Assembly: GCF_964204645.1 (NCBI RefSeq)
Contig: NC_134031.1
Span: 1-64,000, forward strand
DNA length: 64,000 bases
DNA from: Tubulanus polymorphus
Taxonomy: Eukaryota; Nemertea; Palaeonemertea; Tubulaniformes; Tubulanidae
Reading direction: 5' to 3'
Position 1 is the stretch's first letter. Every line of letters begins with the position of its first letter. The notes under the pieces are model-generated. The model saw only the letters and a program-made list of their open reading frames with translations. It made no database searches and was not told the origin of the DNA. Below, piece by piece: positions 45,860-58,595 of this stretch. Position numbers and translations under genes: made by a program.

Positions 45860-46282
45860 CTGGTAATTGAGCTGGTTTGTGAATATGTGTGGTCAGTGTG
45901 GTACAAGGCCAACACTAGGGTTACTGCGTTTATTAAACAGGCCAACACTAAGGTTTCTACGTTTATTAAACAGGCCAACACTAGGGTTTCTGCGTTTATT
46001 AAACAGGCCAACACTCGTCAGTGTTTGTTTCTTGGTAATTTTTGTGCCCTGGGGCCAGTTCGATGGGCGAAGACTGATTCTATTGGCTAATACAGTCAAA
46101 CTAAATCGTTTAATCCACATCGACCGAATTTTAGTCTAATCCGGATAATACTTACAGTCAATTTAATCATTAATATACACGAAAATGACTTTTAATCCGG
46201 ATTTGCCGTAAAACGGATGAATTTTGTTGGTCCCAATGATCGGAATTAGGGAGATTCTATCATACCATTAATTTACTCTCCT

Positions 46283-46291
46283 TATATAAAG
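46283..46291 (+). promoter_or_regulatory. TATA box, U4
   Basis: TATATAAAG, same context as U2 and U3. Confidence 0.33.
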
Positions 46292-46583
46292 CTCTAATGT
46301 TGGTACAGTTATTAATTTCTAACAAACTAGTGTTGAGTGATGAATGAAATTTGACTTAAGAAAAATCTGTATTCCTCACATGCCGCAGTAAAATAGCAAG
46401 ACTGCATCAAATTACAACCGTTCAGTGCTGCCCCAGTGAATAACGATAGCGGAATTTCTGTGAACTAAAGTAGTAATTACGGAAACCTCGAAACGAATGA
46501 TTAGATTGGTAAAGAGCGTGGTTTTCATTAGAATAAATTCTTTGAATATTGCGTAGAATATAAAACCTAATCTAATCGAAAAG

Positions 46584-46742
46584 ATGCCGAGACCAGTAAT
46601 AGACTGGTTGCCATTTCTACCTGCGAATACAGGTGGCGGTGACCAGTCTACCGGCGGGAATCCCAATCTGAGGTACACTATGACGCAATATCAAAATGGC
46701 GTGCTTTACCATACCACGAAATTAAGCAAAAACCTCACCTAA
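46584..46742 (+). CDS. Conserved 52-codon ORF, U4
   Basis: Identical to U2 and U3. Confidence 0.3.
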   Translation: MPRPVIDWLPFLPANTGGGDQSTGGNPNLRYTMTQYQNGVLYHTTKLSKNLT

Positions 46743-47108
46743 TACAAACATTGCCACCCTCCTTCCCGACCCCTGAAATCAGTATTTCAATATTTGGTAA
46801 GTGTTTGTAACATTGGTTTAAATGGCGAAAAATATTCCATCTCAGATATTGCGGGAAATCATATTATTTCAGTCACATCCTACAAACACAGTGCACATTG
46901 ACATATGCCATGGTCATGGTGGCGCTCAGTCAAGCATAACGTCATTCCATCCTGATATATCTAGACCACGATGGGCTTCACCTCGCTGTTTTGTGATGAA
47001 TTTGTTCTAAAATGATTATATCGACTGATTACATCAAACAGTGAAAACAGTGTAAGTTTATTTCATATGTCGCTTAACCTATAGGCCTATTAATCGCAGT
47101 CAAACATG

Positions 47109-47478
47109 TGGGACACCAACATACTCCCATGGGAGGGATTTGAACCTGATGACATCGCTTGCTACACTCAGCCACGGTACGAAACCCTGCCACACTAGAC
47201 CGGGTGCGCAGGTACATGCGCAGCTTTACCGCGCGAAATCTTGCGGCACCAAACAGATTGCTCGTTAATCGCTGAGGTAAATTTCACGGAAGAACTATAA
47301 ATGGGAAAACCAGGGCTCAAATAAAACTGAATTTCTGATTGGCTATTAATGACATCATCTAAGCTGCGCGTGTAGCTGGTGCGCACTCGGTCTAGTGTGG
47401 CAGGGTTTCGTACCGTGACAATCTGGATGCCATCAGGTTCGAGTCCCTGCCGCAGGAGGATTGATGCCTCTACTTGCC
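47109..47478. mobile_element. tRNA-armed fold-back, U4
   Basis: Same as U3. Just upstream, near 47000-47035, U4 has two U1-type variants (GATGAATTTG, GATTACATC) in an otherwise U3-type stretch. Confidence 0.8.
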
Positions 47479-48351
47479 TCCATTCGTCTGTGATATTGAT
47501 GATGATGATCATCATAGGTTTCAGAAACAGATAATATTTAAACTGTTCGTTTTTTCATTACTTTCTTGTTTATATTTCATGTTGAACTCTGGATGCAAAA
47601 CCTAAACTGTGGATAGAAAAACCCCGTGAATAAACGAACTGCAGATTGGAGCGAACAATCTAATTTGTAAGTTTGAATTTTAGATTTGATATTTCTGCAG
47701 TTATTTCTAAGGAAAGAAAACAATCTTAGATTTGTCTATTATAGGTATCACTTCAACATGTTCAACGGGAATTTTGATTCAGCACAGGAAAACAAGAATC
47801 ACTCTTAGATTCAGCACAGGACAACAAGGAATCAGTGTTTCACAATCAGACTTTTTTGGTTTTGCGCCGGACATCGGGAATCATTCTTGGATTCAGCACA
47901 GGACAACAAGGAATCAGTGTTTTACTACCAGACTTTTTTTTTATTTAGCACAGAACATCGGGAATCACTCTTGGATTCAGCATGACATCAGGAATCACTA
48001 TAGCCTATGTGGAAATTCAAGATAAGTAACATTAATCTTTATTTATCGGGTGTTGAATTGATTTTAAGGGACCAATTATATATTGTTTGTTATAAACCAT
48101 GTTTTGAAATGAAATCTCAGAAACCTGTTGCATTTATTCAATCATTTCAAATTTCTTTTGGTGAATATTTGGCTATAATCAGTTCATGGTTGGGATTGTT
48201 ATTTCTGTAAGCGGGTTTACAGGTTTTCTAAATTGTGATCAACTCAAATGTTATTTCTAATCAATATGAAACTGGTTCCTGATGTCAATAATACAACTGT
48301 TATCAATCATGTTCCTTCGTAATAATCAGATCATGTGTATCTTGAGAGTTA

Positions 48352-51300
48352 GAATTTCTATAGATTAAACTGCTGTACTTATTTCATACTGATTGTACAG
48401 TTACAGATACATGTAACATTGTGTACAGATACAGAGTACAGATCACTGCATTACTTCATCCTGTGATTGAACAGTGATTTAATGTTCTCTCATCTTCATA
48501 AGATTCCCATCCGTCTAACTAAAACATCAGAACATTTCAACTCATCTAACCACGGGGTTTGGGGAGGGTGGGTAGGGTTGGGGGAGGGACGGTGGGAGGG
48601 AAGGGGTCTGGGAGGAAGGGTGGGAGGGATGGGGTGAGGGAGGGCGGGAGGGAAGGGGTCCGGGAGAGATGGGGTCCCGGAGGGTGGGAGGGATGTAGGG
48701 GTGGTGGTAGGACTTGGGAGGGTGGGAGGGATGTTGGGGTGGTGGTAGGACTTTGGAGGGAGGGATATAGGGTGGGGGTTTAGGTACAGGTACAGGTGGT
48801 TTAGTCGTAGTTTTAGTCTTGAAGTTCAGGATATTTCAGAAAATGTGTCCCATCTTTTTATTATTCTAAGAAATGATTAATCATTATGAAACACGTGACT
48901 GCAACATGTCATGTTACAGTTGTTATGCATGACAAGCTGTATAAGCATCGGCCAATTGGACTCGTTCTATTTTACTGGTTGTTATTTCTATGAGACCCGG
49001 GTTTGATCCCCGGTGAGTGCGCACGTTATTTCACCGTCACTTCTCTCAATCGTTATGAGATAATTGCCCCAGATTTTTGAATTGGGACGTTTCAATTTTG
49101 AGGGCCATTATTTAATGTTGTCAGGAATGAGAGATATTTTTTGAATGATCACAAACTGCTCCTTGGCTCCAATCAAAACACGGTTTCATTAATAATTGAA
49201 TGAAACAACAATCATACGTAATAATTACTGTTGATATCTGGCGGTTTACTGATACATTTCCAGCTGAAAGATGTATTTTCTTCTGTGCTATTTTAGAAAC
49301 GGCTGTAAATACTTAGAACTGTATAGGACGACTTAGAAAATTGTTGACGAGAGTCGAGATGCAGTTCACATTCATCGCTGCTTCCTCTTTTTTCTGCAGA
49401 TTCTTAGACAGAGACCTACTCTTCATTTTTGGAAGAAGAGTATAGAACTCATTAGAATAAGTGATATGTTTTGTAATCACTTTTATTGACACACTTCTTC
49501 ATTTGCCTTCATGGCACAGTATATCACTATTCATAGATATCCTTAATACCCCGGTAATTAGTTATCCTTTTCAAAAAGATGGGACACATTTTCTGAAATA
49601 AACTGTACAATTTTTAGGTGGGACAAAGATTGACACGGAGAGACTATTGTTCTATTATTATATTCATTTTAGAATAGGATAATATTCTATTTCTACCCTG
49701 TGACTTATAATTCTATTCTAGACAGAATTTAAGGGGCTGCGAACTAATTATACTTATATCAGGAAATATTTTACTGAATTTAAAAGCTGTAAAAACAAAT
49801 GATATTCAACCAGATGTAGTTGTAGTTTTTACAGTTAGGCTACGACAATCTTCCTACTACAATGAGACTCTGATAAAGCGGGGGGGAGGGGTATGTAGTG
49901 TATTTTGCCATTTTTCACAATCATATCAGTTTATGAAAGTTATTTCATCCTCCGCTGTTATTTAGAATTTTATCAGTGCTCGATCAATTTGTCAGTTTAT
50001 AGCTTTTAGACTTGGTCACTAAACCTGAGCTATGAACCAAACTTTGACTCTTTGGTCACTAAACCTGAGCCATGAACCAAACTTTGACTCTTTGGTCACT
50101 AAACAAAGACCATGAATGAAAGATTTAACGTTTTTTAAAGTTATTTCTGTTGCCTTCATGACTCAATATTTGAGAATGGAACAAATGACGTAGTTAATGA
50201 AAGATTCATCTGTATCAGTGTTGCTGCTGGTGCTGCTGCAGCTGCTGCTGCTGCTGCTGGTGCAACTAACACAACCTTTTGCTGTTTGTCTCTAAAAGAT
50301 TAAACTTGATCCCAGTCGGAACGGATGAGAATTATAGTGAGACGACAAATAAGGAAAAGCCATATGAAAAAATGTAAAGCGAATGCGTGAATAAAATAAA
50401 ACAGCATGAAATGCTGATATAAAGAGTGGGGTCCGAGAGCAATTCGAAGGTTTAGTGTCCTGCACGCTTAGCGAGCGGGCAGGGGTCTATTCCTACCTCG
50501 ACTCAAGTGCTAAAAGTCAGAGAAAAGAGTAAAAACGAAAAATGGCAAATGAAGGAAAAATGGCTGGAGTTTGATTTGTTCCACTGGGTTTAAGTGTTAA
50601 CTTGAAAAGACAATCAAACAGATTATTTATGACGTATATATTTTGCATCAGCAGTTTAAAAACATTGATTAATAACTTTTATGAATAGGATTCCATAAAC
50701 TACTTGCTTATATGAAACCTCTAGTAGAGAGTATTGAAATAGTCCACAATGGTTTCATTTAGTGACGTCATGTTAAATTGGTGAAGCAACATCAATAGCA
50801 TTAATTGTTTTGATCTCAGCCATCATTCTTGTCCTTGGTTTGTGTTTGCCTTTCTCACAACATTTTGTGAGTGTGAAGGTTTGGTTCGGGCTTATTCTTT
50901 GGTCGGGTGAACCCTCCATATACCTCCCCCTCCCTTACAACATTAAGTTCCTCGGGTTTGGTTTGATGTTTTGTAGATGAAACCTCTACAACTCAAACTC
51001 GCATCATTTGATGAAATGAAATCTGTTTACAGACGACTGCTGCAACTTGTCGTGAAACTGAGATATATTGTGAATACTTATTAGAGGGAGTAGAAATAAA
51101 AGGAATAATTTGATGAAATTGATAAAGAAATCATCTGTAAAAATGAAGCCATGTGATTTTCAAGACCAACCCAGGCATATGATCATTTGAAGTTATCTGA
51201 ATGCCTGAAAAATGTGTAGAGACAGTATCTGTGAGTCCCATCAATGATGCAATTGATTAAGGATTTTGATTTATAAATGAAATTGATATGATCGTGAAAA

Positions 51301-51884
51301 ATGGCAAATCGTTTTGTAGTTATTGTACAGATGAGTGGTGTGTGAAGAGGAGACAAGAGAGTTGAGGAGGCATGATGGGAGGGCATTGAGGGAGGGCTAG
51401 GTGGGAGAGCATTGAGGGTGGGCCAGGTGGGAGGGCATTGAGGGTGGGCCAGGTGGGAGGGCATTAAGGGAGGGCATTGAGGGTGGGCCAGTGGGAGGGC
51501 ATTGAGGGAGGGCCAGGTGGGAGGGCATTGAGGGAGGGAGGGAGGGAAGGGGTCGGGGAGGGCGGGAGGGAAGGGGTTTGGGAGGGCGGGAGGGAAGGGG
51601 TCCGGGAGGGTGGGAGGGATGGGGTGGAGGAGGGAAGGGGTGTGGGAGAGTGGGAGGGATGGGGTCTGGGAGGGTCGGGTCGGGAGGTTAGATGAGTTAA
51701 AATGTTCTGATATTTTAGTTAGACGGATGGGAATCTAATGAAGATGAAAGAACATTAAATCACTGTTCAATCACAGGATGAAGTAATGCAGTGATCTGTA
51801 CTCTGTATCTGTACACAATGTTACATGTATCTGTAACTGTACAATCAGTATGAAATAAGTACAGCAGTTTAATCTACAGAAATC
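48352..51884. repeat. Segment bounded by inverted arms, U4
   Basis: Left arm 48352-48551 is U3-like. Right arm 51685-51884 is full length as in U1. G-rich tracts lie at 48553-48783 and 51372-51690. The 40-bp minisatellite (50013-50115) has one copy fewer than elsewhere. Confidence 0.8.
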
Positions 51885-52128
51885 CTGTACTGTTTCTGTC
51901 TGATTGATTGATAATTTGAGATGTTACATTCTGCTCTATTGTCACTGATTATTGCTTCTTTTTCTTTTCAGAATGAAATGAATGCAATAGAATTTACTAT
52001 TTAAACAGGCTCATTTAAAGGTAAGTACAAAACTGTTAATGAATTTCTCCACAGAATTCTTAAACAGTCTCTGTTGATATTTTGAATTATTTTTGAACTA
52101 AAAATTACAGTTTTACTCTCAGTTACAG

Positions 52129-52238
52129 GATGAGATACACACCGCAGCAGCAGCAACAACAGCAGCACTGGCAGTACCTGCAGTACCAGCACTATGCAGC
52201 GACAGCGCCACCACCAGCTGCAACAGCAGCAGTAGCAG
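52129..52238 (+). repeat. Exon-like 64-bp block, ~1 copy, U4
   Basis: Shortest allele of the array: same acceptor and donor, only 110 bp. It shows the block before expansion or after contraction. Confidence 0.82.
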
Positions 52239-52251
52239 GTAAAACCTGTTT

Positions 52252-52670
52252 GGAAATTCATTATTTTTAGAGAACTGTTCTATATAAATTATTCTATCTG
52301 TTTATGTTTCCAGCATTCAATCACTCAAAGATCACGGCTTAGTTTGATTTGGTGTGAAACTGCTCTTATTTCATAACAACTTAACAGACAATTTCTAAAA
52401 TTTATATTTAGGAGCTGAAATAACTGGAACCCTTGATAGAATCTGTGAACAGTAAACATTGGAAATTCATTATTTTTAGAGAACTGTTCTATATAAATTA
52501 TTCTATCTGTTTATGTTTCCAGCATTCAATCACTCAAAGATCACGGCTTAGTTTGATTTGGTGTGAAACTGCTCTTATTTCATAACAACTTAACAGACAA
52601 TTTCTAAAATTTATATTTAGGAGCTGAAATAACTGGAACCCTTGATAGAATCTGTGAACAGTAAACATTG
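52252..52670 (+). repeat. 209-bp tandem duplication in U4
   Basis: Two copies start at GGAAATTCATTATTTTTAG 52252 and 52461. Each contains the acceptor TTTCCAG before CATTCAATCACTC, so one exon-like start is doubled. Confidence 0.88.
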
Positions 52671-53520
52671 GGAATTCACTTCACATTTGTTTAAGATGGA
52701 CATCGCTTTAGATCCTCAAAACCAATAGAGTACCGGTAAATATCTCTACAGATTCTAGTCTCTGTTTGACTGTACATTTATAAACTCATTTCCTGATTAG
52801 AAGCTACATTAATCAGTGAAGGCGAATTTTCAATCACTTCTATTCTGGTCAAAGTTCGAATCATCAAAATTATACAACTGTTGTATTCTAGGGTCTAAAA
52901 TAAAGCTGAACTTGCAGTAAACATTGCGCTCCACAAATCAAACAAGTCAGAAGCGGTGAGTTTTATATCGATTTATTGCAGTAATTTGTGGTGATCTTCA
53001 AATCAAGTCCAGAAAATGATGTTTTGATCGGTCAATGTTGGCAGGTATCAACGTTTTACTAGAGGACGCAGTCTAAAGCTACCATCAAACCTCTCAGAAA
53101 TCTGCATATACTCGACACATTGTGATAAACTACTCATTAACCCGGTAGGTTTTCTGTCAATTGAACACAAACAAGTTGCAGTTTCTATCTATTTCATTAA
53201 CCATTTTCTGGCATAATTTTCTCTTTCCAGAATGCAATACGCCCAACACAAATTGGAACTGGAGAAAATAAAAATATTCACCTTCAAAGAGTAAAGAAGC
53301 TCTAGTTGCTGAAGCTGCTGCTATCGTTTTTTAAGAATTTATTTTCTCAGAAAATCATCAGTTCTCTTAACTTCATGACATTATTACTGTTGGAGGTGAA
53401 ATCCTGCTAGATGGCACTGAACTAATCTGATATGAGTTTAGAAATGGTGAGTCTTTCATCACTCCACTGTGCTCTAATTTCATTATATTCTAACATTTAA
53501 TTATTCTGTACAGAATTTTT

Positions 53521-53610
53521 ATGTGTGATTCTCAGGAAAGCAGTGCGGCTGCTGCTGCTGCCGCTGCCGCTGCCGCCGCCGCCGCCGCCGCCGCCGCTGC
53601 TGCTGCTTAA
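53521..53610 (+). CDS. Poly-alanine ORF with GCC expansion, U4
   Basis: MCDSQESS followed by 21 alanine codons, mixed GCT and GCC with a pure GCC core, then TAA. U1 and U2 have about nine. It follows the acceptor TTCTGTACAG. Translation is unproven, but the tract stays in frame and stop-bounded in U1, U2 and U4. Confidence 0.25.
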   Translation: MCDSQESSAAAAAAAAAAAAAAAAAAAAA

Positions 53611-53868
53611 TTCTGCTCAACACAAGTTTGAAAATACATTACTTAGTATTTTCATAGTATAATGATTTTTTGCAGCATGAAATTTGTCCAATAGAACAGT
53701 TTGAAAAGTGATCAAAGATTGAATAATGGTGTTGAATTATCTAGTATTAAAAGGTAATTATAGATTCTAGTTACCGAATTATGTCATGAAGACAATTCCC
53801 ACTTGACTGTTAATTCAATCGAACATTTTCTATGTAATATTTGCTGACGCAAGTTTTCTCTATTCTAG

Positions 53869-54051
53869 GACGAAGTGGGCATCGGGACTAATTTGCCATT
53901 TGACAGGGACAGCGACCAACCATCTACCTGGAGCCAAATGAATATTGTTTATCTGTGCCGACCGGCACGGGCAGCCTACTGTTGTTCTGTTTATGATGGT
54001 TTGATAGACTGTGTATCACATATCCCTAAAAACAATAGAGTCATCCCCTGA
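53869..54051 (+). CDS. Putative 60-codon terminal exon, U4
   Basis: Intact counterpart of 20451-20633 with the same acceptor and phase. It differs by GGG/GGC (silent) and CAT/CCT (His to Pro) only. Confidence 0.4.
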   Translation, partial: DEVGIGTNLPFDRDSDQPSTWSQMNIVYLCRPARAAYCCSVYDGLIDCVSHIPKNNRVIP

Positions 54052-55324
54052 CCCCCTGATCCCCTGATCTCTCAAAGCTGTGGTGTCATTTTTGCTAATA
54101 GAATAATAGCCTGACACGGGCATAGAATATATAATTTAAACTTTATCAAAAATCAGAATCAAAATAATAAAAGTATAATGAAGAAATAACTAGAACAACC
54201 TATACGCACAAAATAACAAAACCTCGACCTTAGCACTGAACACTCGCTTTACTTTCCTAATTAACTTGTTTTTCCCTGTTTTAGTTATTCTTCAGACTTG
54301 ATGATGGTCTCTACAAAGACTCCAAAATGTTGTGTCTTTTACTTCTATTAAGTTTCTATATAGTGGGTTTTAAAGTTTTAGTGAAAATTGAAATTGAAGA
54401 TTAAATGTAGCTGTAAAGCAGCGATAACTGGTTGCATTAGTTTGTAATTGTTTGTACCCCACGACCCAGTTTTATTGGTCTGGTTTTGTAAAAAAATTGT
54501 ATGATACACATATTGTATAATGATGTAATATGGACATGTTTTAAGTCACTCAATCAATGAAACCATAAAGTTGAAATATCGACAGGTTTTCTTTATTATG
54601 TGACTATAATATTTCGTGTGAACTGTTGTTCTGTTTTATTTGAAATAAAGATGAATTTTCTGTGTTGTTTTAGTAGTTGTGATTACAGACGCCAGCAGTT
54701 TCACACGCACTCAGTGCGTCACACGTAAATCCCACGGGTTCAGTTTCATAGAAATTATTTACTCAAAAAACTTCACTCAATTCGACTTAATATTTTTGAA
54801 GAAACTGAGCCTAGGGTACAGTTTCACAAACCAATTGCGTTCAAACATTTTATTTTGAAGAAAAAAGTAAATGCAAGTTAAAATTGATTGATACTTTCTC
54901 TGTGAAACTGGACACTCGCTATTCAGTGTGCGAAACTGCAGCATCTAAATCTGATTGAAACCCTCGCATCATAAACCAAATCCTACCGAGGGTACGGTTT
55001 CACATATACGGATTAATTATCAAAGATCAACAAAAAAGAGAAACTGAGTTCATCTGTTTTTGTGAGATTTGATCCAGATTAAATTTCTTCACAAATTCAG
55101 TTAAAAAATACATCGTTTTTTTGTGAAACTGCGACCCCTGCTGTCCACTCGAGGGATTCATTTATTCTTTCTTACCTAAGTATGCGAGGGTTTCAATTCG
55201 ATGGTCCAACTACTATTCTTAAAAGGGCAGGTGCGTTACATGACAATGAGTAAATAAATATAGATAAATGTTGCCATAAGTCGTGTGTGCGTTATTTAAT
55301 CATTTTTGAGAAACAACCTAGTAC

Positions 55325-56356
55325 TGTAATAGTGCTGGGTTCGAGCCCGGGACACCCCTGTACATCCTATATTCAGCATCAGTACCACTGAATCAGTATA
55401 AGTAATTACTGGGTTTGAACCCGAGATACCCCTGTACATCCTCTATTCACAATCAGGACAACTTGGACCACTACTGGTTTCGAACCCGGGACACCCCTGT
55501 ACATCATCTAATTAGCATCGGGACTGCTCAGAACCAGTATCAGTAATTACTGGTTTCGAACCCGGGACACCCCTGTACATCCTCCATTCAGCATCAGGAC
55601 CAATGAGAATCAGTTATCAGTAATTACTTTTGTTAAGATATCAACATTTTACCGTACGGTGCTGCCTCTATGCTCATCGGTAGCGGGATTATCATACACT
55701 AACGTTAGTCAACTCTGGCAATCAAGTGTAACGGAGTATAACTGGACACCACGAAGATTGCCAGAGTTGACTTCAGTTAGTGTATGGAAATCCCGCTAAC
55801 GATGAGCATAGCGGCAGCACCGTACGGTCGGGACTACCCCGTTCATCCTCCATTCAGCATCAGGACAACTTGGACCACTACTGAGTTCGAACCCGGGACA
55901 CCCCTGTACATCATCTAATCAGCATCAGAACCACTCTGAATCAGTATCAGTAATTACTGGTTCTCGACCCGGGACACACCCCTGTACATCCTCGATTCAG
56001 CATCAGGACCAATCAGAATCAGTACCAATAGACCGGATTTGAATCCGGGATACCCCTGTACATCCTCCATTCAGCATCAGGACAACTTGGACCACTACTG
56101 AGTTCGAACCCGGTACACCCCTGTACATCATCTAATCAGCATCAGGACCTCTGAATCAGTATCAGTAATTACTGGGTTCGAACCCGTGACACCCCTGTAC
56201 ATCCTCTATTCAGTATCAAGACCACTCTGAACCAGTATCAGTAATTACTGGGTTCGAACCCGTGACACCCCTGTTCATCCTCTATTCAGTATCAAGACCA
56301 CTCTGAAGCAGTATCAGTAATTACTTGGTTCGAACGCGGGACAACCCGTACCCATT
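55325..56356. repeat. B-box-like minisatellite, U5 (longest)
   Basis: The most extended version, with more than ten modules bearing TTCGAACCC cores at ~60-bp spacing. Several cores read GGGTTCGAACCC or TTTCGAACCC. Confidence 0.82.
55651..55828. mobile_element. 178-bp ACCGTACGGT fold-back, U5
   Basis: Full length but with private changes in the loop (AATCAAGTGTAACGG). Confidence 0.86.
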
Positions 56357-56740
56357 ATGACGCGATTAGACACGTGTTCGATTGTCGTCCTCATTCAGAA
56401 GATGAATTTAATTGTGAAACATGGTCATATCCAGGAATGTTTAAACCCGGCGATCAATGTCTCGACTAAAACCGTGTCTATATCGATATTTGTACTGTTA
56501 ATCGTCGTATTAGGTGCCTACGGATTCATCTTCTTTACGATAACCTACAACGATACGATTTCAAACTGTGTTCTACCCGTACTCGTAGTAGGCCTAACTA
56601 CCAATTTCACGTTGTTTGGAGCCATTTTAGGACAGTGTAACTTCAACCTAGAGCGATTTCACCCACCCCGAGTGCTACTTGATAAAAGTTCCTGTGGATC
56701 AAGTTTAATCGTAATCGGTCCATTGGGCCAAGAGATATAG
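56357..56740 (+). CDS. Hypothetical single-span membrane ORF, 127 codons (U5)
   Basis: Intact like the U1 copy, without the CGATAT insertion. Differences from U1: M9I, and later E to V, I to L and V to G, with one clear silent change. It has the same hydrophobic span at residues 42-62. No family recognised. Confidence 0.35.
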   Translation: MTRLDTCSIVVLIQKMNLIVKHGHIQECLNPAINVSTKTVSISIFVLLIVVLGAYGFIFFTITYNDTISNCVLPVLVVGLTTNFTLFGAILGQCNFNLERFHPPRVLLDKSSCGSSLIVIGPLGQEI

Positions 56741-57060
56741 ACATTTATCCAAAGCGACACCTATGGAAAAGAGTGGAAATGGTTGCATACCAACCTTAAA
56801 GTAGATATTGTGGTTTTTATATATGTTGAATAATGTCACCAACTCTTTCATTCATTCAGAAATAAACTACTGTATTGAGCGAAGTATCTTTTAAATAAAG
56901 TGGCCTCCACTAGATAAAGCAAATATATGTGTTCAAAATATATAAGTTAGTATAGAATCTATTGACCAAAAAATAACCCGAGTCAAACAGATGATCATCG
57001 TACTACAAATACCTCGCTGGGCCAAAAATTAGCCCCAACCTGAGGCACTAACCCTAACCC

Positions 57061-57126
57061 TAGCAGGACTCGAACCTGCGACCTCCAGCATGCCGGCCGA
57101 GCACGTTAACCACTAGACCGCCGAGT
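57061..57126 (-). mobile_element. tRNA-Glu-like SINE head, U5
   Basis: As in other units but with GAGCACGTTAACC. Only one TTAGGG-type block adjoins; the second is missing. Confidence 0.66.
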
Positions 57127-57240
57127 TCTGGTGACTGACCTGGTTTGTGAATATGTGTGGTCAGTGTGGTACAAGGCCAACACTAGGGTTATGAGTTTAT
57201 TAAACAGGCCAACACTAGGCCAACACAGCATCAGGACCAC

Positions 57241-57717
57241 TCTGAATCAGTATCAGTAATTACTTTGGTAACTCATTTGACCCGAGGAATTTCATAGATC
57301 ACAGCCTTCTTACTATCATTGATATGAGACGAGATATTTCATAGCCGTCGCAGGATTCTTACTAGTCGGATGCGACGGCGACATAGCCGCCGACGACGAC
57401 TTATTCTGAAAGCTCTGCTTAACATATCATCACGTTCAAATGACTTTAAAAAATAAATTTCATGCAAAAGTCACGCATAAAAACACTATATTATATCTAG
57501 CCCATTTAAGGAGGGGTATTTAGGATCGGTAAAAAAAATAAACGGCTGAAAGTTTTGATAACGTATTAATGAACTGTATATACCGGGTACTAGATAACGT
57601 ATACAATTCGGGTATAGAAACTGTTTCTATCCTAAGTTCTGAGTTCAAGATATTTGTAAACTTCCTTTAATGATACTGAAAAATAACATAATTACAGTCG
57701 TTAATATAAAGAAATGT
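57241..57717. other. No gene seen
   Basis: Unique sequence between the array end and segment A'. It holds a small CpG-rich patch (GCGACGGCGACATAGCCGCC near 57370) and AT-rich DNA. Confidence 0.5.
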
Positions 57718-58595
57718 TCCTACCTACAAAACTGCAACTTTTCACCAGTTTCCGACCTGATCCAGTTATTTCATAAGTTAATCCCATCCTGAGTCAATTT
57801 AATTCCGTGTCCAAGTCTTTAAACGTTCACAAAATCCAGTTTTCAGGCGAAATTTTCTATCGAAGTTCGGTTGAAAATCGTTCCAATTTTTTTAGTTCAT
57901 ACAATCTTAAAACTTTCCAAAACAATTTCTCCGTAATGATCATACGATTCCCGATTGAATTAATTCCTTTCCGAGTGAAATCCAGTCAGAATAACGAAAG
58001 ATGGCGCACGATTCGACTGATATTACGATTTTTTGATGAAATCGAATTTCCCGGCGCCTGCGACAAGCCCAGACACGCTTCAGTACGCGGCCGCTGATTG
58101 GCTAATCGATCTCAATTGGGGGATATCGTCTATTGCTAGTGCGCGGGATATTTCAATTGTAGCGTGTTCTATTGTGTTGTTACAATAGGGGGATGAGCTA
58201 TTGCGACAGCGGGATGCGGGATGGGTCCATTTGTTACATATCTCTTGAAATATCGAGCCGGGGATAGTTCCATCCTCGATACTTTACTGATTGAGGTTTT
58301 AGAGGTGTTTATAAAGGTTTATCGCCGTTTTTTAATGATATTCTGTAAAAAGGAACTTGAAGATACCGATTACCCTCTCACTGGACGGGTTTATGTGTGC
58401 AGCTGATATAGCGATCTCATTAGATGGCGCCTATGACACAAAGTCGTGACCTGGTGACCACATACATGTATCATTATGTAGAAATCATGGAGGGCATATA
58501 ATTCTCTTGATAAACTATCGGGCGACGAACGTCCAGCGAACAGGTTCGTAGATGAGACTCATTTGATATACGATTAGGCGCCATGTACTGGTCGG
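57718..58595. repeat. Segment A', right copy
   Basis: Diverged direct repeat of 1078-1906. The promoter-like core (57975-58200) keeps AAGATGGCGC and CTGATTGGCT. A 96-codon + frame (57807-58097) is not kept in the left copy and is judged spurious. Confidence 0.85.

Larger units (their letters stand above)
44326..55252 (+). repeat. Tandem array unit U4 (10.9 kb, chimeric)
   Basis: The first ~4.5 kb follows U3 almost base for base at offset 11,169. From about 49.2 kb it carries U1-type variants (ACTTAGAACTG, TTGTAATCACTTTTATTGAC, TACTTATATCAGG, intact terminal exon). It lacks the nested fold-back and most 64-bp repeats. A tandem ~209-bp duplication at 52252-52670 is private to it. Confidence 0.93.
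55253..57240 (+). repeat. Partial array unit U5 (2 kb)
   Basis: Only the left end of a unit is present: B-box minisatellite, fold-back, 127-codon ORF, SINE head and a stub of the 33-bp minisatellite. It ends near 57240, where a scrap of B-box repeat (CAGTATCAGTAATTACT) marks a rearranged junction. Confidence 0.9.

Noticed and set aside
57807-58097. 96-codon ORF in segment A'
   Set aside because: It is not open in the left A copy, has no recognisable domain and lies across the promoter-like core.
1078-58595. A and A' as the two LTRs of a giant retroelement
   Set aside because: The copies are much diverged, have indels, lack TG...CA ends, a primer-binding site or a polypurine tract, and no gag/pol-like frame lies between them.
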